From NCBI RefSeq assembly GCF_025567095.1, contig NZ_JAOQJH010000005.1: a stretch of DNA of 64,000 nucleotides; one strand, 5' to 3'. The translations under genes were made by a program, and so were the position numbers. Below, piece after piece: positions 15,463 through 23,373 of this stretch (its first letter is position 1; every line of letters starts with the position of its first letter). Origin of the DNA: Anthropogastromicrobium aceti (GTDB lineage: Bacteria > Bacillota > Clostridia > Lachnospirales > Lachnospiraceae). Below the pieces are notes generated by a model that was given only the letters and a program-made list of their open reading frames with translations, was not told the origin of the DNA and ran no database searches.

Positions 15463-18360
15463 GTGACAGTACATGATACAGTTCATGGATTTATCGTAGA
15501 AAGAGAAGTACCGCTTCCTGAGCTGGATGCAGTAATGTACCAGATGAAGCACGAAAAGACAGGCTTAGAGCTGGTATGGATAAGCAGAGAGGAAGAAAAT
15601 AAGGTGTTTGGCATTGGCTTTGAGACACTGCCTTGGAATGATACAGGTGTATTTCATATTTTAGAGCATTCTGTTTTATGTGGTTCAAAAAATTATCCAG
15701 TCAAGGAGCCGTTTGTGGAGCTTTTAAAAAATTCCATGAACACATTTTTGAATGCAATGACATTCCCGGATAAGACCTTTTATCCGGTGGCAAGCCGAAA
15801 TGATAAGGATTTTGTCAATTTGATGCGTGTTTATCTTGATGCTGTATTTTATCCAGCTGTATATACAAAGCCAGAAATTTTTTATCAGGAAGGATGGCAC
15901 TATGAGTTTGATAGCGAGGGAAAGCCAGGCTACAAAGGTGTTGTCTTTAATGAGATGAAGGGAGCGTTTGCAGATGCGGATGAACTGATGGATATGACAA
16001 TCAATAGAGCGCTCTTTCCTGATACACCGTATCGTTATGTATCAGGAGGTGATCCGACAAAAATTCCGGATTTGACATATGAAGAATTTATTGAAAGTCA
16101 TAAACAGTTTTATTCTCCATCGAATGCCTATGTGTATCTTGATGGCGCAATGGATATAGATGCTATTCTTGGTATTATCAATGATGAATATCTGTCCTCA
16201 TTTGAACAGACAAAGCGCATGGATCCGCCAACGCTTCAGTCAGCAGTGGATGCAGGTGAGCAGCAAATTGAATATGAGATTGGTGCCGATGAGAATGAAG
16301 ATGGAAAAATTCGTCTGTCCTGGGGGCGTGTGATCGGAACCTATGCAGAGCGCGAAAAGCTTACAGCAATGCAGATTTTGTCTGATGTGCTTACTGGAAA
16401 TAATCAGGCACCGCTTACGAAGGCAGTGTTAGAAGACGGACTTGCAGAAACAATGCGTCTTTATACAATAGATGGTGTCGCAAATCCGTGGGTAAAAATT
16501 GAGGCTCGCAATGTGAAAAAAGAGAATTGCAAACAAGTAGAAAAGCGAATTTTCGACACACTGAATGCATTAGCAAATGGTGGTCTTGATCATGAGAAGT
16601 TAGAAGCTTCTATGGCAAATCTTGAGTTCCAGATGAGAGAACGCGATTATGGAAGCTATCCGCAGGGACTGATTCTTGGAATGCAGGTGTTTGACAGCTG
16701 GCTGTATGGAGGCGCACCAGAGGCTAATCTGCAGATTGGTGACTTATTTGTACATCTTCGTGAAAAGATGAAACAGGGATATTTTGAACATTTAATTCGT
16801 GAAGAGCTGCTTGAAAATCCGCATTGCTGTAAGGTTACATTGATTCCGTCTAAAACAGCAGGAGAAGCGCGCCGAGCAAAGGAAGCAAAGAGAATTGAAG
16901 ATGAGTCTGCAATGTGGAGTGATAAGGTAAGAGAAGAGATTATTGCAAAACAGGAAAGACTAGAGGCATGGCAAAACAGCGAAGATACGCCAGAGCAGTT
17001 GGCAGCACTTCCACATTTAGAGTTATCTGATTTAAGCCGCACACCGCAAGAGCAGCCAATTGAAGAACTTGTAATTGATGGACAAAAGGTATTGGTTCAT
17101 CGCGTTAATTCAAGCGGAATTGCTTATATTACGCTTTATTTCGATGAAAACCATTATACAGAGGCAGAACTTCCAGCACTTGGACTTTTATGTCGTCTTT
17201 TTGGAAATCTGGAAACAACACAGTCAAGTGTAGAGGAGTTAAACAACCGTGTACGTCTTTTGTGCGGAAGCATGACTTTTTTTATCAGTACCTTCAATAT
17301 AAAGGATGACAGCAGCTGCTGTACAGTAAAGCTTTGCGCATCCTTTAGCACGCTTGAGTCAAATGTAGATCAGGCAGTTAGTCTTGCAGCAGAGATTTTG
17401 ACGCAGACAAGATTTGATACTGCCAATTCTGAAAAAGCAGTTCTTGATTTGTTGCGTCAGATTAAGATGGGATGCTTTGAGCAGACAGTAATGGGTGGTC
17501 ATGCAGCAGCACTTGGTCGTGTGTCAGCGCAGATGAGTGTTTCAAGTGTAGTTTCAGAGTGTACTGGTGGTGTTACATTCTATCAGTGGTTAAAAGCTCA
17601 GGAAGAAAATTGGAACTGGAATAGTCTTCTTGAAAAATTGACAGCGCTGTATGCAAAGGCAGTTTCAAAGGAACAGTTGACTATCAGTCTTACAGGAAAT
17701 ACAGATGCATATGCAGCGAATGTTGTTCAAATGCTGCAGGAGCTTTTGCCGTCAAAGCCAGATCTTTTGAAGATACAGACAATTGCAATAAAGCCATGGG
17801 GCATCAAAAAAGAGGGAATCATCATTCCAGCCGATATCGCCTTTGCAGTGCGCGGTACAATTACAGGAAATTATAATGGTGCATGGCAGACAGCAGCCAA
17901 GATTGTGAGCCTGAGCTATTTGTGGAATGTAATTCGCGTTCAGGGCGGTGCTTACGGAACAGGTATGCTTACTCGGGCAAATGGAGGATTTTACTGCTAT
18001 TCGTATCGTGATCCGAGCGCCAAAGAATCTCTTAGAAAATATTTAGATTGCAGCAGCTTCTTAAAAGAGTTTGCGGCACAAAATCCAGATCTGACAGGCT
18101 TTATCATTGGAACAGTTTCAGATCAGTCACCGCTTCAGACACCTAGAATGAAGGGACAGGCAGCAGATAACTTATATTGGAGACAGATTAGTTGGGAGGA
18201 GCGCTGCACACGTTGGCAGCAGATTCTCGAGACAACACCAGAAAAACTAGCGCAGACCGCAGAGCAGATTAGTACTGCTATGAAAGAGGGCGGTATCTGT
18301 GTTGTAGGTGGTGCAGAGCAGATGGAAGGCTGTGGTCTTGACGAGATTATTACGCTGTAA
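15463..18360 (+). CDS. Insulinase-family M16C metallopeptidase (presequence-protease-like)
   Basis: A 965-residue cytoplasmic zinc peptidase of the M16C/PreP/Cym1 type, which degrades peptides inside a closed chamber formed by its two halves. The inverted zinc motif HILEH lies at residues 65-69 (His65, Glu68, His69), followed by VLCGSKNYPVKEPFVELL, characteristic of M16C. There is no signal peptide. The start is GTG, 7 bases after AAGGAGG. The full length matches the family, with the C-terminal inactive half present (GGAYGTGMLTRANGGFYCYS). It is transcribed alone, from its own promoter, and ends before a hairpin and the tRNA cluster. Confidence 0.93.
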   Translation: MTVHDTVHGFIVEREVPLPELDAVMYQMKHEKTGLELVWISREEENKVFGIGFETLPWNDTGVFHILEHSVLCGSKNYPVKEPFVELLKNSMNTFLNAMTFPDKTFYPVASRNDKDFVNLMRVYLDAVFYPAVYTKPEIFYQEGWHYEFDSEGKPGYKGVVFNEMKGAFADADELMDMTINRALFPDTPYRYVSGGDPTKIPDLTYEEFIESHKQFYSPSNAYVYLDGAMDIDAILGIINDEYLSSFEQTKRMDPPTLQSAVDAGEQQIEYEIGADENEDGKIRLSWGRVIGTYAEREKLTAMQILSDVLTGNNQAPLTKAVLEDGLAETMRLYTIDGVANPWVKIEARNVKKENCKQVEKRIFDTLNALANGGLDHEKLEASMANLEFQMRERDYGSYPQGLILGMQVFDSWLYGGAPEANLQIGDLFVHLREKMKQGYFEHLIREELLENPHCCKVTLIPSKTAGEARRAKEAKRIEDESAMWSDKVREEIIAKQERLEAWQNSEDTPEQLAALPHLELSDLSRTPQEQPIEELVIDGQKVLVHRVNSSGIAYITLYFDENHYTEAELPALGLLCRLFGNLETTQSSVEELNNRVRLLCGSMTFFISTFNIKDDSSCCTVKLCASFSTLESNVDQAVSLAAEILTQTRFDTANSEKAVLDLLRQIKMGCFEQTVMGGHAAALGRVSAQMSVSSVVSECTGGVTFYQWLKAQEENWNWNSLLEKLTALYAKAVSKEQLTISLTGNTDAYAANVVQMLQELLPSKPDLLKIQTIAIKPWGIKKEGIIIPADIAFAVRGTITGNYNGAWQTAAKIVSLSYLWNVIRVQGGAYGTGMLTRANGGFYCYSYRDPSAKESLRKYLDCSSFLKEFAAQNPDLTGFIIGTVSDQSPLQTPRMKGQAADNLYWRQISWEERCTRWQQILETTPEKLAQTAEQISTAMKEGGICVVGGAEQMEGCGLDEIITL

Positions 18361-18390
18361 GTTGTAACTATTCAGAGCTAGGCAATTTAT

Positions 18391-18438
18391 TCGTGGGATA
18401 CCAATTTGCAAAAGTGATGGTATCTCGCGAATGTTTTT
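18391..18438 (+). terminator. Terminator after the M16 peptidase gene
   Basis: Stem TCGTGGGATACCA (18391-18403) with TGGTATCTCGCGA (18418-18430), including G-U pairs, followed by ATGTTTTT. Confidence 0.7.
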
Positions 18439-18533
18439 GCAAACGATTGCTGCGAATGGAATATTAGCGTGTCACTGTAAAGTGTCGAAAAAGAACAAAA
18501 AAAATAAAAAATTAAAAAAACTTGAAAAAAGTG

Positions 18534-18562
18534 TTGACAAAAGAATTGAGATGTGATAATAT
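18534..18562 (+). promoter_or_regulatory. Predicted promoter of the tRNA cluster
   Basis: Consensus -35 TTGACA (18534-18539) and, 17 bases on, TAATAT (18557-18562) with TGA before it; GATAAT at 18555 is an alternative with a 15-base spacer. It lies just before the first tRNA-Glu. Confidence 0.65.
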
Positions 18563-18576
18563 AAATATCGTTGCAA

Positions 18577-18648
18577 GGCTTGTTGGTCAAGGGGTTAAGA
18601 CGTCGCCCTCTCACGGCGAAAACAGGAGTTCGATTCTCCTACAAGCTG
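18577..18648 (+). tRNA. tRNA-Glu (anticodon CTC), copy 1
   Basis: A 72-base cloverleaf. The anticodon loop CTCTCAC is flanked by TCGCC/GGCGA, giving anticodon CTC, which reads GAG. The acceptor stem GGCTTGT/ACAAGCT has the G1-U72 pair common in bacterial tRNA-Glu, and the T arm GGAGTTCGATTCTCC is standard. CCA is not encoded. Confidence 0.95.
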
Positions 18649-18654
18649 CTTCTT

Positions 18655-18728
18655 CGAGGTGTGGCTCAGTTTGGTAGAGCGCTGCGTTCGGGACGCAGAG
18701 GTCGCAAGTTCAAATCTTGTCGCCTCGA
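18655..18728 (+). tRNA. tRNA-Pro (anticodon CGG), copy 1
   Basis: A 74-base cloverleaf with acceptor CGAGGTG/CGCCTCG. The anticodon loop TTCGGGA between CTGCG and CGCAG gives anticodon CGG, which reads CCG. The T arm is CAAGTTCAAATCTTG. It lies 6 bases after tRNA-Glu, without CCA. The palindrome TTGCCTATAGGCAA (18729-18742) follows at once and may be a processing signal. Confidence 0.95.
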
Positions 18729-18757
18729 TTGCCTATAGGCAAAGAAAAAATAAATAT

Positions 18758-18829
18758 GGCTTGTTGGTCAAGGGGTTAAGACGTCGCCCTCTCACGGCGA
18801 AAACAGGAGTTCGATTCTCCTACAAGCTG
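18758..18829 (+). tRNA. tRNA-Glu (anticodon CTC), copy 2
   Basis: Identical to copy 1 and 181 bases downstream of it; anticodon CTC within the loop CTCTCAC. Confidence 0.95.
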
Positions 18830-18835
18830 CTTCTT

Positions 18836-18909
18836 CGAGGTGTGGCTCAGTTTGGTAGAGCGCTGCGTTCGGGACGCAGAGGTCGCAAGTTCAAATCTTG
18901 TCGCCTCGA
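18836..18909 (+). tRNA. tRNA-Pro (anticodon CGG), copy 2
   Basis: Identical to copy 1 and 181 bases downstream of it; followed again by the TTGCCTATAGGCAA palindrome. Confidence 0.95.
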
Positions 18910-18938
18910 TTGCCTATAGGCAAAGAAAAAATAAATAT

Positions 18939-19010
18939 GGCTTGTTGGTCAAGGGGTTAAGACGTCGCCCTCTCACGGCGAAAACAGGAGTTCGATTCTC
19001 CTACAAGCTG
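18939..19010 (+). tRNA. tRNA-Glu (anticodon CTC), copy 3
   Basis: Third identical copy. It is not followed by a tRNA-Pro; the array ends here with a strong terminator. Confidence 0.95.
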
Positions 19011-19016
19011 CTATGT

Positions 19017-19045
19017 GTCCTGCGAAAGCAGGACTTTTTCTTTTT
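19017..19045 (+). terminator. Terminator of the tRNA cluster
   Basis: GTCCTGC-GAAA-GCAGGAC followed by TTTTTCTTTTTT, an ideal intrinsic terminator with a GAAA tetraloop. Confidence 0.92.
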
Positions 19046-19189
19046 TGTTCGGATTTTTCCTAGAAACAGATTCTTTTTTATAATAGTTTGCAACATTTCT
19101 TAAGGCAGCTGCATGATATAGGTGAAAGGAAATAAAACACAAGTAGAAAATTCAATGCATTGATCGTTACAAGGCGGAGGTGATAAGGG

Positions 19190-19687
19190 ATGAAACACGA
19201 AGAAAGAGAGGTACGTCAAATCTATAATGACTACAGTGATGATTTGTACCGACTATGTTATTTTTACACTGGAAATGTACATGATGCAATGGATGCGGTG
19301 CAGAATACATTGGTACATTTAATGGAGTACACAGGAACATTTGAGTCGGAAAGTCATAAAAAGTCATGGTTACTTAAGGTTGGGGTTAATGAATGCAGGC
19401 AGCTTCATCGCCAATGGTGGAGACGTAAGGTGACAGCAGACGAATCGCTTATTGATATGGAAAAGGTAGGTGTGCAGACTAGCGATGTGTGGGAGAGTGT
19501 AATGTCATTGCCAACAAAATACCGCACAGCAATTTATCTATATTATTATGTCGGCTATTCAACGGAAGAGATTGCTAAAATTATGGAAAAACAGTCATCT
19601 ACGGTGCGGTCACTCTTACTTAGAGCGAGAAAAAAATTGAAAGAAGAACTGGTGGAGCCGCAGGCAGATAGTAGTTCACGAATTTAA
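19190..19687 (+). CDS. ECF-type RNA polymerase sigma factor
   Basis: A 165-residue sigma-70 family factor with only regions 2 and 4. Region 2 reads YNDYSDDLYRLCYFYTGNVH and DAMDAVQNTLVHLM; region 4 reads LPTKYRTAIYLYYYVGYSTE and AKIMEKQSSTVRSLLLRARK. The start follows GGCGGAGGTGATAAGGG, a strong ribosome binding site. The adjacent downstream gene, 22 bases away, encodes a single-pass membrane protein with an anti-sigma-like N-terminus, so the two probably form a signal-responsive sigma/anti-sigma pair. The regulon is unknown, and no clear self-recognised ECF promoter was found upstream. Confidence 0.9.
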   Translation: MKHEEREVRQIYNDYSDDLYRLCYFYTGNVHDAMDAVQNTLVHLMEYTGTFESESHKKSWLLKVGVNECRQLHRQWWRRKVTADESLIDMEKVGVQTSDVWESVMSLPTKYRTAIYLYYYVGYSTEEIAKIMEKQSSTVRSLLLRARKKLKEELVEPQADSSSRI

Positions 19688-19709
19688 CAAACAGAAAGGA
19701 AGGCGCAGC

Positions 19710-20786
19710 ATGAAGCAGTATGATTATAGAAATATGTGCGATGAAATAAAGCTTTCGGAAGAACAGAAGGATAAAATATGGGTAGCTGCGAGAGCAAAAG
19801 TGCAGACAAAAAAAGAAAATAGGCAAAAGATGGGCAGATTTGCGAAAATTGCAATGGCAGCGGCAGCGATTATTGTATTTTTTATGGTGACAGCTATGCC
19901 AGGCATTATAAGAAATAAGAATACAAATCAGCCTGCAGCACAGGTGGAAAAGAGTACAGAGGAAGATAATTCACAGACCGTGCAAGTAAATCAAGAAATG
20001 AAATATTATTTGTTACTTGGAACGGATGGTCGCACAGATAAAAAAACAGGTACGCATGCAGATGCAATTGTTTTGGCAGGGATGGATGCGAGCAAAGGAA
20101 AAATTCAACTTATTTCAATTCCACGTCGCCTAGAGCTGGATGGAAAGGAAGCGAGTGAGTACGACTGGTGGTATCAGAGTACTAATGATCTTTGGAGTGC
20201 AATTGAACGAAATTTTGGAATTAAAATTGAGGGTCAAGTGACAGCATCATTTTCAATATTTGCACAGCTTGTTAATATGTATGGAGGTTTGGAATTAGAG
20301 GTTACAGAGGCAGATTTAGATCCAAAGTATTCTCAGTTAAATGGGTACCTGACAGAAGTAGTGGAATCGACAGGCATTGCAACAAAGGGGCAGATTACAG
20401 AACTCGGAGTTCAGCTTCTTGATGGTCCACAGACTGTAGCATGGTGCAGAGTGCGTGATACAGAGAATGGTGTAAGAGGATCGCGTTTTCTTAAGGCATT
20501 GAAACAATTATATTTACGAATGGCTGAGCAAAACAATGATTATGAAAAGATAACGGTTGCCAGCATTATAATCTTATCCACGGTGAACGCAGATATCACA
20601 TTATCGAATGAACCATTTGAGGTTGCAATGATAATGGAACAGGCATTTGCTTGTACTGAGTTTTCATATATTGATCTGGCACAGAGCGAGTATGTAGAAG
20701 TAACCAAAGAAGAGAACAATGAAGAACCTGTGTATACTCTTTCAGAAGAATTTTATGGCATTCCACATCTGAGTGTGTTAAACTAA
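19710..20786 (+). CDS. Membrane protein with anti-sigma-like N-terminus and degenerate LytR-CpsA-Psr domain
   Basis: A 358-residue protein encoded directly after an ECF sigma gene. Residues 1-45 are cytoplasmic and contain IKLSEEQKDKIWVAARAKVQ, the kind of helical segment found at the N-terminus of sigma-associated membrane proteins. One membrane segment follows (IAMAAAAIIVFFMVTAMPGI), then an external domain recognisable as LCP: YYLLLGTDGRTDKKTGTHAD, IQLISIPRRLELD and GVQLLDGPQTVAWCRVRDTE. It differs from active LCP ligases: the SIPRDT motif is SIPRRL, and the late Arg/Gln-rich motif reads VRGSRFLKAL. The most likely job is regulation of the sigma factor, with the LCP fold reused as an envelope sensor; a ligase role cannot be excluded. 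Confidence 0.72.
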   Translation: MKQYDYRNMCDEIKLSEEQKDKIWVAARAKVQTKKENRQKMGRFAKIAMAAAAIIVFFMVTAMPGIIRNKNTNQPAAQVEKSTEEDNSQTVQVNQEMKYYLLLGTDGRTDKKTGTHADAIVLAGMDASKGKIQLISIPRRLELDGKEASEYDWWYQSTNDLWSAIERNFGIKIEGQVTASFSIFAQLVNMYGGLELEVTEADLDPKYSQLNGYLTEVVESTGIATKGQITELGVQLLDGPQTVAWCRVRDTENGVRGSRFLKALKQLYLRMAEQNNDYEKITVASIIILSTVNADITLSNEPFEVAMIMEQAFACTEFSYIDLAQSEYVEVTKEENNEEPVYTLSEEFYGIPHLSVLN

Positions 20787-20865
20787 TCCTAGTACCGTGT
20801 GAAGCAATCGATTTCTTATTAAATATTGATTGTCTCATACGAAAAAAAGGAGGAACACACCAAAG

Positions 20866-22140
20866 ATGAAACACATGCTTGAAAAACCATTGCCAGAAAA
20901 ATTGACAGGGCAGTTGAAAAAATGGATGGCAGCCATCGCTGCAGCAACCATGATGCTGCCGGGGACGATGGCTGTACCGGCTGCCGAAAACACACAGAGC
21001 AATCTGCCTCAGGAAGAATTGACAGTTCACTTTATTGATGTTGGTCAGGGACTCGCAATAATGGCAAAGGCTGGTGATGATGTACTTGTATATGATGGCG
21101 GAAACTCGGACGCAGCATCATACTTTGTTTCATATTTGAAGGATGAGGGTGTTGAGGACATTGACTATATGATTGCGTCTCATTACGATGCAGATCATTT
21201 AAATGGTCTTGTCGGTGCACTTCATGCATTTGATACTGAGACAATCATTGCACCGGACTATAAACATAATTCCAAACTTTATACGTCATTCTACAATACA
21301 TTGTCGTCTCAAAATAAGGAAGTGACATACCCAGAAGTGGGTCAAGAGTACGAGTTTGGCGAGGGCAGCTTTACTGTACTTGGACCGACACAGATTAGGG
21401 ATGATTCAAACAACAATTCTGTTGTGGTTCGTCTTGATTATGGCGATACGTCATTCTTATTTACTGGTGACGCTGAGTCAAAGGAAGAAAAGGATATCAT
21501 AGCAGCAAATGAAGATCTTTACTGTGATGTACTGTCAGTAGGACATCATGGTTCTGCAAGCTCCACAAGCTGGGATTTTCTGGAAGCTGTTCTTCCGGAA
21601 TATGCAGTTATTTCATGTGGTGTGAATAATTCCTATGGTCATCCAGACCCAGATACAATAGAAAAATTGGAATCAATTGAGGCACAGATTTTTAGAACAG
21701 ATCTGCAGGGCAATATTATTGCGATATCAGACGGTGAGACGATCACCTGGAATAATGTACCAAGCAACGGTGAAGTATTGTATGCTGCTGATTTTGTATC
21801 TGTAAAAGAAGAACCGAATGACACGAGCAGTACTGTTGGTGAGCTTGGACCAGGCAATCAGATACAGGTATTAAACCGCGATGACAATGGCTGGGCAACT
21901 ATTGTATTTAATGGTGCTACTACATATATTCCGTCTTCTTACCTGAGTGACATTGATCCACAGACGATGACACAGGCTGCTCCAACCCAGCCGGTAGGAA
22001 ACATGGTATGGCTGTCTGCTACTGGATCTAAATATCACAGCAGAAATAATTGCGGAAATATGAATCCAGCAAATGCGCGTCAGGTAACAGAATCAGATGC
22101 AGTAAGTCAGGGGTATGAGAAATGCAAAAAGTGTTGGTGA
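20866..22140 (+). CDS. Secreted ComEC-like metallo-beta-lactamase-fold protein with SH3 and Cys/His tail
   Basis: A 424-residue exported protein. A long signal sequence (hydrophobic core MAAIAAATMMLPGTMA) precedes a metallo-beta-lactamase fold like the C-terminal domain of ComEC: LTVHFIDVGQGLAIM, then SHYDADHLNGL (HxDxDH ligands), FTGDAES and GHHGSASSTSW. A bacterial SH3 domain follows (FVSVKEEPNDTSSTVGELG to ATTYIPSSYL), and the protein ends with YHSRNNCGNM and YEKCKKCW, a His/Cys pattern often found at the end of such Clostridial proteins. It has no ComEC membrane channel, so it is a stand-alone extracytoplasmic hydrolase, perhaps acting on nucleic acids or phosphodiesters. The start at 20866 follows AAGGAGG. 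Its 3' end overlaps the next gene. Confidence 0.82.
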   Translation: MKHMLEKPLPEKLTGQLKKWMAAIAAATMMLPGTMAVPAAENTQSNLPQEELTVHFIDVGQGLAIMAKAGDDVLVYDGGNSDAASYFVSYLKDEGVEDIDYMIASHYDADHLNGLVGALHAFDTETIIAPDYKHNSKLYTSFYNTLSSQNKEVTYPEVGQEYEFGEGSFTVLGPTQIRDDSNNNSVVVRLDYGDTSFLFTGDAESKEEKDIIAANEDLYCDVLSVGHHGSASSTSWDFLEAVLPEYAVISCGVNNSYGHPDPDTIEKLESIEAQIFRTDLQGNIIAISDGETITWNNVPSNGEVLYAADFVSVKEEPNDTSSTVGELGPGNQIQVLNRDDNGWATIVFNGATTYIPSSYLSDIDPQTMTQAAPTQPVGNMVWLSATGSKYHSRNNCGNMNPANARQVTESDAVSQGYEKCKKCW

Positions 22141-23312
22141 CAATAAAAACAATGATAAAGAATGTGATGAAGAAAGAACCAGTTCTGTCAATTGCGGTGA
22201 TTTTGGCAGTTATCTCAATGTTTGTTGTACATCCAGATGATACGTATGCATCATATATTGATTTTCGCACACTTGCTATTTTATTTTGCCTGATGGTGAT
22301 TGTTGCAGGAATGAGAGAGATAGGGGTATTTGACTATATCGCACAAAGTCTGTTAAACAGAGTGAAAAGTATTTCTGGTATTGTCATGATTCTCGTACTT
22401 CTTTGCTTCTTCTTATCAATGGTGATTACAAATGATGTGGCATTGATTACATTTGTTCCATTTGCCATTCTAATTTTAAAGAGATTTCCTAAAGAGGTGC
22501 GATGCCATTGGCTGATTCCCTGTGTAGTTATGCAGACAGCAGCAGCCAATTTGGGAAGCATGATGACACCTATTGGAAATCCTCAGAACTTATATCTTTA
22601 TGGAAAAGCAAATTTGCAGACATCATCATTTTTTTTGCTGATGATTCCGTATACAGCATTGTCGCTGTTACTTCTGATTATATGGATTGCAATTCATACA
22701 AAAAGAAAGACAGATAATGAAACTAATTGCATGGATGGTTCAACACATAAAGCTGTGTATGTAAAGACACAAAGCAGAAAAATTTCAGATAAGCTTCGTC
22801 TGACTATATATCTGATATTATTTTTCTTAAGTCTTCTTGCAGTAGGCCGCTTAATTTCTATTTGGATAGTATTTGCCTGTGTGATTGCCTGGGCAGCAGC
22901 ATTCGACAGTAAATTATTTAGAAATGCAGATTATGCGTTGCTTGGAACATTTACAGCACTATTTGTTTTTATTGGAAATCTTGGAAGAATCCCTCAGTTT
23001 TGCAGTATTCTTCAGAATTTGATTCAAACAAGGGAGGTCATAATAGCGGTTGCAGCAAGTCAGGTAATGAGCAATGTTCCAGCAGCAATTTTGTTGTCGG
23101 GCTTTACAAATAATTATCGGGCATTGATTATTGGAACTAATCTAGGCGGTCTTGGAACTATGATTGCTTCTATGGCTAGTTTAATCAGCTTTAAATATAT
23201 TTCACGTGAAGATGCATCACTACGAGGCAAATATTTTATTTGGTTTACAGCAGCAAATGTGATTTTATTAGTCATTCTTTTAGCCGCAGCCAAAATATTG
23301 GGACAATTATAG
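22122..23312 (+). CDS. Anion permease of the ArsB/NhaD/SLC13 superfamily
   Basis: A polytopic membrane transporter of 396 residues with about ten hydrophobic segments. Both halves carry a re-entrant loop typical of the ion-transporter superfamily: VITNDVALITFVPFAI followed by NLGSMMTPIGNPQNLYLYG, and later SQVMSNVPAAILLSGFTN followed by GTNLGGLGTMIASMASLI. The substrate could be a dicarboxylate, arsenite or sodium/proton exchange; sequence alone does not decide. The ATG lies inside the end of the preceding gene (19-base overlap), so translation is coupled. It ends at a perfect bidirectional terminator shared with the convergent regulator. Confidence 0.85.
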   Translation: MQKVLVTIKTMIKNVMKKEPVLSIAVILAVISMFVVHPDDTYASYIDFRTLAILFCLMVIVAGMREIGVFDYIAQSLLNRVKSISGIVMILVLLCFFLSMVITNDVALITFVPFAILILKRFPKEVRCHWLIPCVVMQTAAANLGSMMTPIGNPQNLYLYGKANLQTSSFFLLMIPYTALSLLLLIIWIAIHTKRKTDNETNCMDGSTHKAVYVKTQSRKISDKLRLTIYLILFFLSLLAVGRLISIWIVFACVIAWAAAFDSKLFRNADYALLGTFTALFVFIGNLGRIPQFCSILQNLIQTREVIIAVAASQVMSNVPAAILLSGFTNNYRALIIGTNLGGLGTMIASMASLISFKYISREDASLRGKYFIWFTAANVILLVILLAAAKILGQL

Positions 23313-23324
23313 AAAAATATTAAA

Positions 23325-23372
23325 AAAAAATGAAGACCGGTCAATGTAACTGTTGACCGGTCTTCATTTTTT
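23325..23372. terminator. Bidirectional terminator between convergent genes
   Basis: A perfect 20-pair stem, AAAAAATGAAGACCGGTCAA (23325-23344) with its complement (23353-23372), around the loop TGTAACTG, with A and T runs on both sides. Confidence 0.92.
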
Positions 23373-23373
23373 G

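Larger units (their letters stand above)
18577..19010 (+). repeat. Tandem tRNA repeat, 181-base unit, 2.4 copies
   Basis: Units 18577-18757 and 18758-18938 read as identical over all 181 bases, including spacers; the third, partial unit covers only tRNA-Glu. Perfect spacer identity indicates recent duplication or ongoing gene conversion. Confidence 0.95.

Noticed and set aside
18659..19103. Open frames of 86-87 codons (MWLSLVERCVRDAEVASSNL-type) across the tRNA cluster
   Set aside because: They are translations of tRNA-Pro and tRNA-Glu and their spacers; such false proteins are common in databases. The tRNA cloverleaves explain the sequence fully.
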